Assembly: GCA_963757155.1 (NCBI GenBank)
Contig: CAVWQS010000009.1
Location: 248,001 to 312,000, forward strand
Length of the DNA: 64,000 bases
DNA from: DASXQK01 sp963757155
GTDB lineage: Bacteria > Pseudomonadota > Alphaproteobacteria > Dongiales > Dongiaceae
Direction of reading: 5' to 3'
Part shown: piece by piece, positions 19,088-27,800 of the stretch
Layout of the letters: every line of letters starts with the position of its first letter
How positions within the stretch are numbered: the first letter of the stretch is position 1
The notes under the pieces: generated by a model
Databases searched by the model: none
Told to the model about the DNA's origin: nothing
What the model saw: only the letters and a program-made list of their open reading frames with translations
Position numbers and translations under genes: made by a program

Positions 19088-19813
19088 ATGAGCGATATGA
19101 CCTATGAAGGCCGGGATCTCGAGGTTCTCGGCGACATGCCGAATTACTACGGCTGGATCATGAGCTGGTTCGCCCCCTATGTGCGAGGACGCGTCGTGGA
19201 ATACGGGGCGGGCGCCGGGACCGTTTCGAAGCTACTGCGCCCGCTGGCCGACAAGCTGACCCTGGTCGAGCCTTCAGCCAATCTGCTGCCGGTGCTGCAG
19301 GCCCGGTTTCCCCGCGACCTGGGCGTCGAGATCGGCAGGGCGACGCTGGAGGAGCACATCCGGCAGCTGCCGGATGGCGCAATGGACACGGTGGTGCTCG
19401 TCAATGTGCTCGAGCATATCGAGGATGACAGAAGCGCGCTCGCCGACCTGTCTCGCATTCTGGCGCCCGGTGGCCATCTGCTGATCTTCGTCCCCGCCCT
19501 GCCCGCCCTGATGAGCAAGATCGATCATATTCACGGGCATTTCCGTCGATATTTGCGGCCGGACCTTCGGGCGAAGCTGGAAGCAGCAGGCACCGAGGTC
19601 GCCACCTGCCGCTATTTCGATCTGCCGGGCGTCATCCCCTGGTTCCTGATCAACAAGCTCCTCGGCAGCACCGGCTTTAATCCTGCGCTTCTCAAAATAT
19701 ATGACGGCGCCGTGGTGCCCCTCGCCCGTGGTTTCGAGGCCATCGTCTCCCCGCCCTTGGGCAAGAACCTGATTGCAATTGCCCGTAAGCCTGATGGGCC
19801 TTCCGTGTCGTGA
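19088..19813 (+). CDS. Class I SAM-dependent methyltransferase
   Basis: Methyltransferase (241 aa). The SAM motif is VVEYGAGAGTVSKLL, the acidic loop LTLVEPS follows, and VLVNVLEHIEDDRSAL is the post-I motif. A histidine-rich segment (KIDHIHGHFRRYLRPDL) matches methyltransferases of glycan clusters. An alternative ATG lies three codons downstream. It opens the plus-strand sugar-modification group that runs to 24515. The acceptor is unknown. Confidence 0.83.
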   Translation: MSDMTYEGRDLEVLGDMPNYYGWIMSWFAPYVRGRVVEYGAGAGTVSKLLRPLADKLTLVEPSANLLPVLQARFPRDLGVEIGRATLEEHIRQLPDGAMDTVVLVNVLEHIEDDRSALADLSRILAPGGHLLIFVPALPALMSKIDHIHGHFRRYLRPDLRAKLEAAGTEVATCRYFDLPGVIPWFLINKLLGSTGFNPALLKIYDGAVVPLARGFEAIVSPPLGKNLIAIARKPDGPSVS

Positions 19814-20034
19814 CACGCTTGCGATGCGCGGCGGATGAGCCGCCGAATGGAGGATGCCGGCTTCATGGCCGTCGCCGCCTGCCTTGCGCTCGCGACCAAC
19901 GGCAAGCTGCGCTTCCATGCTGGCGGTCTACACGAGAGATACCCGACAGGCGCCGAGCGACCGGACTGGCCAGGGAGCGGCGGGGGTGCTATAGGGGCGG
20001 CGCCTTCTTTCGCTGGGGTTAAGATCGCGATTCC

Positions 20035-20742
20035 ATGCTGCGCCTGACCATCATCATCCCCGCGTATAATGAAGAAGCCACCATCATTCCCCTCCTCGAG
20101 CGCGTGCATGCGCAGAGCGTTCCCGGGGTGGAATTCGAGGTTCTGGTCGTGGACGACGGATCGAAGGACCGCACCGCGGCCCTGGTGGAGGCCCATCTCC
20201 ATCTCTGCACGAAGCTCCTGCGCCAGCCCCGCAATCAGGGCAAGGGGGCCGCGGTGCGGGCGGGGCTTGCCCAGGCCACGGGGGACTACATCCTGTTTCA
20301 GGATGCCGACCTCGAATACGACCCTGCGGATTATGCGAAGCTGCTCGAGCCTGCCTTGCGCTTCGACGCCGACATCGTCATGGGCAGCCGGCTGCTGGCG
20401 CCCGCCTTTACGCGAGTCCATTACTATTGGCACAAGGTGGGAAACCGGTTCATTACCTTTGTTTTCAACATCCTGAACAATACGACCTTCACCGACATAT
20501 ATTCCTGCTATCTATTGTATCGGCGCAGCCTCCTCAGGCCCGAGGAACTGATCTCGAACGGCTGGGAGCAGCATGCGGAGATTCTGGCCCGCAGCTATGC
20601 CCGCGCACGGGCTTGCTACGAAGTGCCGATCAGCTACCGGGGACGCACTTATGAGGAAGGCAAGAAGATCAGGGCTCACCATACATTGTCGGTGCTGGCG
20701 ATGATCATCCGCGCACGCTTTACGTTCAGGAAAGGGAACTAG
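20035..20742 (+). CDS. Glycosyltransferase family 2, dolichol-phosphate-mannose-synthase-like
   Basis: Soluble GT-A inverting glycosyltransferase (235 aa). It begins LRLTIIIPAYNEEATIIPLL, followed by VVDDGSKDRTAAL and the metal-binding QDADLEYDPADYAKLL. The segment IVMGSRLL and the late SYRGRTYEEGKKI match the polyprenyl-phosphate glycosyltransferase group. It has no C-terminal membrane helices, unlike the GtrB-type module at 15087. The next gene begins four bases after its stop, which supports an operon. Confidence 0.85.
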   Translation: MLRLTIIIPAYNEEATIIPLLERVHAQSVPGVEFEVLVVDDGSKDRTAALVEAHLHLCTKLLRQPRNQGKGAAVRAGLAQATGDYILFQDADLEYDPADYAKLLEPALRFDADIVMGSRLLAPAFTRVHYYWHKVGNRFITFVFNILNNTTFTDIYSCYLLYRRSLLRPEELISNGWEQHAEILARSYARARACYEVPISYRGRTYEEGKKIRAHHTLSVLAMIIRARFTFRKGN

Positions 20743-20746
20743 GAGA

Positions 20747-21181
20747 ATGCCCCATCCCAAGATCAGGCCGCTCGACGCGGCGGAAGAGGCTTCCTGGCCG
20801 AAGAGCGTGATCGTCGAGCTCGAAAAGCCGCATGTGGACGATCGCGGTTCCATCCAGCCGCTGGTGGACATGCCGATGGAATCCTGCGTCCTCATCACCT
20901 CGAAGAAGGGTACGGTGCGTGCCAACCACTATCATCAAACCGATTGGCACTACTGCTACGTGGTGGACGGCGAGATCGAATATTACGAGCGGCCACACGG
21001 CTCGACGGCAGAGGCGAAGAAATACCTCATCCGGAAGGGTCAGATGTTCTTCACCGGACCGATGATCGACCACGCCATGGTCTTCACCCGCGACACCACC
21101 TTCCTCACCTGGGGCCGCAACTCGCGCGCGCAGGAAGTCTATGAGGCCGATGTCGTGCGCATTCCCCCAATCAATGCCTGA
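20747..21181 (+). CDS. Cupin-fold sugar-modifying protein
   Basis: Single-domain cupin (144 aa). The first cupin motif is ANHYHQTDWHYCYVVDGEIEY, with the HxH and Glu metal ligands, and the second includes GPMIDHAMVF. Proteins like this in glycan clusters act as sugar-ketoisomerases or epimerases or as helper cupins for nucleotide-sugar enzymes. The neighbouring C-methyltransferase and epimerase genes support a deoxysugar role. The exact reaction is not determinable. The ribosome-binding site AGGAG precedes the ATG closely. Confidence 0.75.
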   Translation: MPHPKIRPLDAAEEASWPKSVIVELEKPHVDDRGSIQPLVDMPMESCVLITSKKGTVRANHYHQTDWHYCYVVDGEIEYYERPHGSTAEAKKYLIRKGQMFFTGPMIDHAMVFTRDTTFLTWGRNSRAQEVYEADVVRIPPINA

Positions 21182-21205
21182 ACCGCTCCATGCCTGACTC
21201 CCTCA

Positions 21206-22462
21206 ATGCCTGAGCCGAGGGCGCCCTCGGTCCGCCGTCGCGTCGATTGCCGGCTCTGCGCCGGCGGCGATCTCGAACTGGTGCTGGCGCTCACGCCGAC
21301 CCCGCCAGCCAATGCGTTCGTGTCGCCGGCCGAGCGGGACAAGCCGCAGCCTGTCTTCCCACTCGACCTGTTCCTCTGCAAGAGATGCTTCCATCTGCAG
21401 ATGCTCGACGTCGTCGATCCCCGGCTGCTGTTCGAGAACTATGTCTACGTGTCCGGGACCTCGCCGGTCTTCGTACGTCATTTCCAGGACTATGCGGCCG
21501 AGCTCATCCGGCGCTACACACCTGCGCCGGGCTCCCTGGCGTTGGACATCGGTTCCAACGACGGCACCTTGCTCCGCTTTTTCAAAGAGGCCGGGCTCGC
21601 GGTGCTGGGCATCGACCCGGCACGCTCGATCGCCGAGGCGGCGACGCAAGCGGGCATCGAGACCGCGGTCGGTTTCTTCACGCCCGAGTTCGCCGAGCGG
21701 TTGCGCGCCGAGCGCGGGCCCGCGGCCATCGTCACTGCCAACAACGTCTTCGCGCATATCGACGATCTGGCCGGGGTCGTACGCGGGGTCCGCTCGCTGC
21801 TCGCGGCCGACGGGGTATTCGCCTTCGAGGTCTCATATCTCGTCGATGTCGTCGAGAAGACCCTGTTCGACACGATCTATCATGAGCATCTTTCCTATCA
21901 TTCGGTCCGTCCCCTGATCCGCTTCTTTGCCACCCATGGGATGGAACTGATCGAGGCGCAACGCATCTCCCCCCACGGGGGCTCGCTGCGCGGCATCGCC
22001 CAGCTTCGAGGCGGTCCCTGGAAAGTCCGGCCCTCGGTCGGCGAAGCACTGGCCGTCGAGGCGAGGCTGGGGCTCGACAAGGCTGAGAGCTTTCGCGCCT
22101 TCGGACGCGACATCGACCGAGTGAAGGCCGAGCTCCGCCAGCTTCTGCACGGCTTCAAGGCGGCGGGAAAGTCGATCGCAGGTTTTGGAGCGCCGGCCAA
22201 GGCGACCACGCTGATGTATCATTTCGGCATCGGCCCCGAGATCGTCGATTTCATCGTCGATGATTCGCCGCTGAAGCAAGGTCTATTGACGCCGGGCATG
22301 CATATTCCCGTGCTCGGCAGCTCGGCCCTGGCCGAGCGTCATCCGGACTATCTGATCGTGCTGGCCTGGAATTTCGCGCAATCGATCGTGGCCAAGCACG
22401 AGGATTATCGCGCTGCCGGCGGCCATTTCGTCATTCCACTCCCCGAGATCGAGCTGATCTGA
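21206..22462 (+). CDS. NovU/TylC3-like sugar C-methyltransferase
   Basis: Three-domain methyltransferase (418 aa). The N-terminal zinc-binding part carries CRLCAGG and CKRCFHLQ, the four-cysteine set of this family. The SAM-binding domain reads LALDIGSNDGTLLRFF, followed by EVSYLVDVVEKTLFDTIYHEHLSYHS, with the general-base region typical of TylC3 and NovU. The C-terminal domain (GFGAPAKATTLMYHF) completes it. The family adds a methyl group to a carbon of a nucleotide-linked keto-deoxysugar. The gene sits one base before the epimerase gene, which points to a branched-chain sugar made in this group. Confidence 0.87.
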   Translation: MPEPRAPSVRRRVDCRLCAGGDLELVLALTPTPPANAFVSPAERDKPQPVFPLDLFLCKRCFHLQMLDVVDPRLLFENYVYVSGTSPVFVRHFQDYAAELIRRYTPAPGSLALDIGSNDGTLLRFFKEAGLAVLGIDPARSIAEAATQAGIETAVGFFTPEFAERLRAERGPAAIVTANNVFAHIDDLAGVVRGVRSLLAADGVFAFEVSYLVDVVEKTLFDTIYHEHLSYHSVRPLIRFFATHGMELIEAQRISPHGGSLRGIAQLRGGPWKVRPSVGEALAVEARLGLDKAESFRAFGRDIDRVKAELRQLLHGFKAAGKSIAGFGAPAKATTLMYHFGIGPEIVDFIVDDSPLKQGLLTPGMHIPVLGSSALAERHPDYLIVLAWNFAQSIVAKHEDYRAAGGHFVIPLPEIELI

Positions 22463-22463
22463 G

Positions 22464-23525
22464 GTGAATGCCATCGTGTTGCCATCCGATATCGAGGAGA
22501 TCGCCCGCCGCCTCGCCGAGCCGGCCCAGGATCTGGCCGGCAAGACGGTGCTGCTGACCGGGGGGCGCGGCTTCCTCGGCCGCTATTTCGCCGAGGTCAT
22601 CCTGGAGCTCAATCGCACCATCCTGAAAAGCCCTTGCCGATTGGTTACAGCCGACAATTTGATCACCGCCGGCGAATCAGGCAGCCGAATCCCCGAGCAG
22701 CCCAACGTCATCTTTCGCCAGCACGATGTGATCCAACCGATGGCGTGGGACGGGCCGTTGGACTACGTGATTCACGCCGCGGGCATCGCCAGCCCCTTCT
22801 ACTATCGCGCCTTTCCGCTCGAGACCCTCGAGGTGGCAATCACAGGGACGCGAAACATGTTGGAGCTCGCTCACCGCCATCATGCGCGCCTCACCTTCTT
22901 TTCCTCCTCGGAGATCTATGGCGATCCGGATGCGGTGCATGTGCCGACGCCGGAATCCTATCGCGGCCAGGTCTCCTGCCAGGGCCCGCGCGCCTGCTAC
23001 GACGAATCCAAGCGGGTGGGCGAGACGCTCTGCTACATCTTTCACGAGAAGCACGGCGTCGCGACGACCGTCATCCGGCCCTTCAATGTCTTCGGGCCGG
23101 GCATGCAGGAGACCGATTATCGCGTGCTGCCCAATTTCGCCTCGCGCATCAAGAGCGGCAAGCCGCTGAATATCTACGGCAAAGGCAGCCAGACCAGGAC
23201 CTTCTGCTATGTGACCGACGCGATGGTCGGATTCATGCTGGTCATTCTCAAGGGGGTTCCGGGCGAGAGCTACAATATCGGCAATCCCGATCCCGAGATA
23301 TCGATGCTCGATCTGGCGGGGCGGGTCGAGAGCGTCATCGGCCGGCCGATCGCCCGCAATATCATCGAATATCCCAACTCCTATCCGGCCGATGAGCCGA
23401 ACCGCCGCTGCCCCGACATCCGCAAGGCGCGCCTCCAGTTGGGCTATGCGGCCCAGGTCAAGCTCGACGAGGGGCTGCGCCGCTTCCTCGGCTGGTCGCA
23501 ACAGACCTATGTCGGCGAGTCCTGA
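22464..23525 (+). CDS. NAD-dependent nucleotide-sugar epimerase/dehydratase (UDP-glucuronate-decarboxylase-like)
   Basis: Extended SDR (353 aa) with TGGRGFLGRYF, FFSSSEIYGDP, the catalytic Y-D-E-S-K and a late TRTFCYVTDAM segment. The pattern is closest to UDP-glucuronate decarboxylase and dTDP-glucose 4,6-dehydratase. The start gives MNAIVLPSDIEEIARRLAEPAQ, an N-terminal extension of about 25 residues before the Rossmann loop. Together with the C-methyltransferase and cupin it would make a modified sugar. The alternative is a 4,6-dehydratase. Confidence 0.83.
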   Translation: MNAIVLPSDIEEIARRLAEPAQDLAGKTVLLTGGRGFLGRYFAEVILELNRTILKSPCRLVTADNLITAGESGSRIPEQPNVIFRQHDVIQPMAWDGPLDYVIHAAGIASPFYYRAFPLETLEVAITGTRNMLELAHRHHARLTFFSSSEIYGDPDAVHVPTPESYRGQVSCQGPRACYDESKRVGETLCYIFHEKHGVATTVIRPFNVFGPGMQETDYRVLPNFASRIKSGKPLNIYGKGSQTRTFCYVTDAMVGFMLVILKGVPGESYNIGNPDPEISMLDLAGRVESVIGRPIARNIIEYPNSYPADEPNRRCPDIRKARLQLGYAAQVKLDEGLRRFLGWSQQTYVGES

Positions 23526-23606
23526 GCTTCCGCAGCTCCGGCGGCCGAGCGGCGGTGGGCAAGGCTCGAGCGATGACCCGATAGGCTTCGGGCGCGTGGC
23601 TGGCCG

Positions 23607-24515
23607 GTGATTGCGCTTCGCCTGGGCCTGATCGGTGCCGGCAGATGGGGCCGGATTTACATCCGCAGCATTGCCGGCGTGGAAAGCCTGGCCCTGGTGG
23701 CGGTGGCCAGCTCCAATCCCCAGACGCAAAGCCTTCTACCCCCCGGTTGCCGGCAGCTGGACGACTGGCGTGCAACGATCGCGCTGCCGGAGGTCGAGGC
23801 GGTGATCGTCGCCACGCCCCCCAGCCTCCATTTCGCCATGGCAGAGGCGGCGCTCGAGGCCGGCAAGCCCGTCCTGGTCGAGAAGCCCTTCACCTGCGAC
23901 ATCGCGGAGGCCGAAGCCCTGGCTGCGCTGTCACGGCGCCTGTCCGTCCCGCTGCTGGTCGAACACACCCAGCTTCACGCACCGGCTTTTCGGGCCCTGG
24001 CGGCGCTCATCCCCGGCATGGGAGGCCTGCGGGCCATCCATGCAAGGGCCAATGCCGAGGGACCCTTTCGCCCGGACGTGCCCGTGCTCTGGGATTGGGG
24101 GGCGCATGACGTCGCGATGTGCCTATCCCTCGCCGGGGTTCCCTCGCGCGCCGGGGCGCGGCGGCTGCAGCGCCGGCCCGGCCTCGCCCATGCCGAGACC
24201 ATCGCCCTGGATCTGGCATGGCCGGACGGGGCAACGGCGGACATCGTGGTGAGCAATATCACGGGGCCCGGCCGGCGCTTGTTCGAGGTGACCTGTCCCG
24301 CCGGCAGGCTCGTTTATCAGGCGCCGTCCCAGCTCCTGCGCATTGAGAACGGCCAGCCGGCCGAGCCGATACAGGTTTCGGCCGCCCTGCCCCTCACGGT
24401 CGCCTTGGAGAGCTTCGTGCTTGCGGCACGCCAGCCACCCGACGAGGCCGCGCTCGATCTGGCCGTCGCCACGGTGCGGGTGTTGTCCGACGGACAGCGG
24501 TCCTTGGCTCCGTGA
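23607..24515 (+). CDS. Gfo/Idh/MocA-family oxidoreductase
   Basis: NAD(P)-dependent sugar oxidoreductase (302 aa) starting from GTG 23607 (ALRLGLIGAGRWGRIYIRSI). The EKPFTCDIAEAEALAAL segment carries the conserved lysine. The third motif WDWGAHDVAMCLSLAG is present. It is the last gene of the plus-strand group, 81 bases after the epimerase. It could reduce a keto-sugar made by the cupin or dehydratase steps. No strong ribosome-binding site is visible. Confidence 0.8.
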   Translation: MIALRLGLIGAGRWGRIYIRSIAGVESLALVAVASSNPQTQSLLPPGCRQLDDWRATIALPEVEAVIVATPPSLHFAMAEAALEAGKPVLVEKPFTCDIAEAEALAALSRRLSVPLLVEHTQLHAPAFRALAALIPGMGGLRAIHARANAEGPFRPDVPVLWDWGAHDVAMCLSLAGVPSRAGARRLQRRPGLAHAETIALDLAWPDGATADIVVSNITGPGRRLFEVTCPAGRLVYQAPSQLLRIENGQPAEPIQVSAALPLTVALESFVLAARQPPDEAALDLAVATVRVLSDGQRSLAP

Positions 24516-24691
24516 TCACAGCGCGCCGCCATGGACCCACCCCCCAAGGTGAGGGATCTATAGGCGGCCGGCTTGGCGGAGCGTCCCGCCCATGCGCGGC
24601 CGCCGGCATGATCGTAGATTCGGCGGTGAAAAAGGCGAAAGTCGGTGACCCGGGAGGCGATGGCGGGGTAGGTTGGAATCAGGCCTTCGAG

Positions 24692-24718
24692 CCGCAGGGA
24701 TGCCCAGCATCCCTGCGG
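24692..24718. terminator. Strong GC hairpin after the sugar-modification group
   Basis: A perfect 12-bp stem (CCGCAGGGATGC pairing with GCATCCCTGCGG) has a three-base loop. No T run follows, so it is not a textbook intrinsic terminator. It could stop transcription with a factor or protect mRNA ends. It lies between the end of the plus-strand group (24515) and the giant protein gene. Other bases of this 342-base gap (24516-24857) hold no gene I can support. Confidence 0.45.
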
Positions 24719-24740
24719 GCCCAGAGGCCTGCTCGGCACC

Positions 24741-24770
24741 TTGACTTAGGCAACCCCCGCTGCGTAAAGA
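24741..24770 (+). promoter_or_regulatory. Possible sigma-70-like promoter for the giant protein gene
   Basis: A TTGACT hexamer at 24741-24746 is followed after 18 bases by TAAAGA at 24765-24770. Position and strand fit the gene starting at 24858. The -10 match is weak, so this is a tentative call. Confidence 0.3.
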
Positions 24771-24857
24771 ATGAGACTATTGCGAGCGCGTGACCCGTAA
24801 TCGGATTATAGAGCTAGGCCACTCTTCCCACGACAGGGGTTGCGCCCGGAGCAAACG

Positions 24858-27800
24858 ATGAGTGCATCCCCCGACGTGTCGGAAAAGGCGCCAATGGCCG
24901 CAGCGCAAGACGATGCGCTGCCCGCGGGTGCACCGGTCCAGGGCGCCGGTGCTCGTCGCCGCGTGATCCTCGTCCTCGGCATGCATCGCAGCGGCACCTC
25001 GGTGCTGACAAGGCTATTGGCCCTTTGCGGCGGCGACCTGCCGAAGACCGTCATGAAGCCGAACTACGCGAACCCGACGGGCTTTTGGGAGCCCTCGGCC
25101 ATCGTCGATATTCACAACGAAATGCTCGCCGCCGCGGGGTCTTCCTGGGACGATACGGCGGAATTCCCGCTCAAATGGCTGGATTCGGCCGCGGCGGAAA
25201 AGTTCCCGTCTCGGTTGCGTGGCGGCTTCACAGAAGCGTTCGGCGATTCGCCCTTGGCAGTCCTCAAAGACCCCAGGATATGCCAGTTCGTCCCTCTTTG
25301 GACCTCGCTCCTGGAAACCATGGGGATCGACCCGCTGGTCGTCATCCCCATCCGCAATCCCCTCGAAGTGGCTGCGTCCTTGAGGGTGCGGGCCGAGCAG
25401 GACGCCGCCAACGTGCTCGGCACTTACGGCGGCATGCCGGACGCCAAGGCGCTGCTGCTGTGGCTGCGAAGCTTCCTCGATACGGAGCGGCATACCCGCG
25501 GCTTCCCGCGCAGTTTCGTCAGCTATGAGATGCTGCTGTCCGATTGGCGCGCGGTCATAACCAAGGTCGGCGCCGATCTCGGAATCACATGGCCCGTTCC
25601 GCCGCGGGATATCGCGCCCGAAGCCGAGGATTTTCTGTCGGTGGACATGCGCCACCATTTCACCTCCGCTGAGGAGTTTGAAAAGCGCGCGGATATCGCG
25701 CCCTGGTTCAAGCAGGCATTCCGCTGGGCCGAAAACGCGGCGTCCGGGCGGGTAGGCGACGAGGAAGAACTCGATCGGCTCCATGAAGTTCTCCGGCTGT
25801 CGGACAGGGTCTTCCAGCCCATCCTGGCCGCCAACAAGGCGAGCTTGATCGAGAAGACTCGCGCCCTTGCCCTGCTCCAGCAGAAGATTGCACAACGCAA
25901 TTCCACGGCGGCACAAACCCGGCGCGCGCAGGAACTGGCCCCGGCGTTTGCGGCGCAAGATTCCGATCTCGTCGAGCGATTGAGTCGCGAGCAAAAATTG
26001 GCTGCGGCGCTCGCCGAACGGGATTCCGCGCTGACTACGCTGACCTGCTCCAGCCAGGAACTCACGAGGTCGCTGAGCCGCGTAACCGCTCTGTTCGAGC
26101 AGCAGGTCGCCGAGCGGGACGCGGCGCTTAGCGCCCGCGTGCGCTACGCGCGGGAGCTGGAAGCCGAGCTGGCTGACTTGGATTCCGCCCTCGAGTCCCT
26201 GGAGGGCCGCGAAGATCAGCTGGTGGCGGCACTTGCCGAGCACACCAGACGCGAACAGGAGTTGGTAGCGGCACTTGCCGAGCGCGCCAGACACGAACAG
26301 GAGCTCGTAGCTCAGAGCCAGGAGCTCATAGCCCAGAGCCAGGCGCTCGCCTACAGCCAGGCGCTCGCCGCGGTGCATGAATCCACGTCCTGGCGCGTGA
26401 CGGCACCCCTGCGCTGGGTCAGCCGCCGGCAGCGGCGTCTGCGCCAGATCCTGGGGCGCCTCTCCAGGGTCGGAAGACGGGTCCTCGCGACCCGTTCGAC
26501 CAAGCCGCTGAAGTTGTGGCGTTGGGCGCGTGTGATTGCCAAATCCGGTCAGCTCGACCCGACTTGGTATCTGGCGACATATCCGGACATCGCCGGTGCC
26601 GGCCTTGATCCGATCGAGCATTATCTGGCCTATGGGGCCGCGGAGAACCGCGACCCCTCGCCTCATTTCGAGACCGCGGCCTATCTGCTCGCCAACCCTG
26701 ACGTCGCACGCTCCGGGCTCAACCCCCTCGTACATTTCATCCTTCACGGGCAGGCGGAGGGCCGCAATAGGGTTGTCAACGAGCCGCCCGCCCCCCAGAC
26801 GCGGCCGACGCGCGTCGCCGAGATTCGTTCCAGCCTCAGCCCGTCGAGTGCCTATGAGAGCTTCGACCCCTCGATTGCGGCGACGGCGCAGCCGGTGGTC
26901 GAGGCGATCGCCTTCTATCTGCCCCAATTTCACAGCATCCCCGAGAACGACGCCTGGTGGGGCGCCGGCTTCACCGAGTGGCGCAATGTCGTCCGCGGCG
27001 TGCCACGCTTCGTGGGACACTATCAGCCGCGGATTCCGCGAGACCTGGGTTTCTACGATCTGACTCATCCCGACGTCATGCGCCGACAGATAGAGCTGGC
27101 AAAGGCCGCCGGGCTGCGGGGATTCTGCTACTACTTCTACTGGTTCGACGGAAGGCGGTTGCTCGAGAAGCCTGTCGACATGCTCCTTGCCGACGCGTCG
27201 CTAGACTTTCCGTTCTGCATCATGTGGGCCAACGAAAACTGGACGAGACGCTGGGATGGGTTCGAAGCCGATGTTCTGATCGCTCAATCCTATGCCGAGC
27301 AGGATGAGGGCCGGCTTCTCGACGAATTTCACCGGCATTTCTCCGACAGCCGCTATATCCGCGTCGAGGGGCGGCCTCTCCTGCTCATCTATCGGCCAAG
27401 TCTCGTCCCGAATGCGGCCGAGACCTTTGCCCGGTGGCGCGAGCGCTGCCTCGCGACCTACGGCTATGCTCCGCTGGTGTTGGGCGTTCTCGGCTTCGGC
27501 CTGACGGATCCTCAGACGTTCGGTCTCGACGGTGTGCTGGAGTTCCCGCCGCATTTTCTGGCCGAGGGGCTGGCGCCGATCACGGCGGAATTCGAATTGC
27601 TGGATCCCCAGTTCCAAGGTCACGTATTCGACTACGAAGATGTGGTCCGGCGTTCCCTGGAACGGACGACCTCAGCCTACCCGTTGATCAGAACGGTCAT
27701 GCCGAGCTGGGACAATGATGCGCGCCGGCAAGGCACGGGGGCGGTCTATCACGGGTCGACACCGCAGAAATACGAACACTGGCTTCGCGAAATGGTGGCG

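Noticed and set aside
20512..20925. Minus-strand ORF opposite GT2 and cupin genes
   Set aside because: Antisense, no ribosome-binding site or motif.
25014..27068. Minus-strand frame across the giant protein
   Set aside because: Antisense to sulfotransferase and coiled-coil coding; low-complexity reading.
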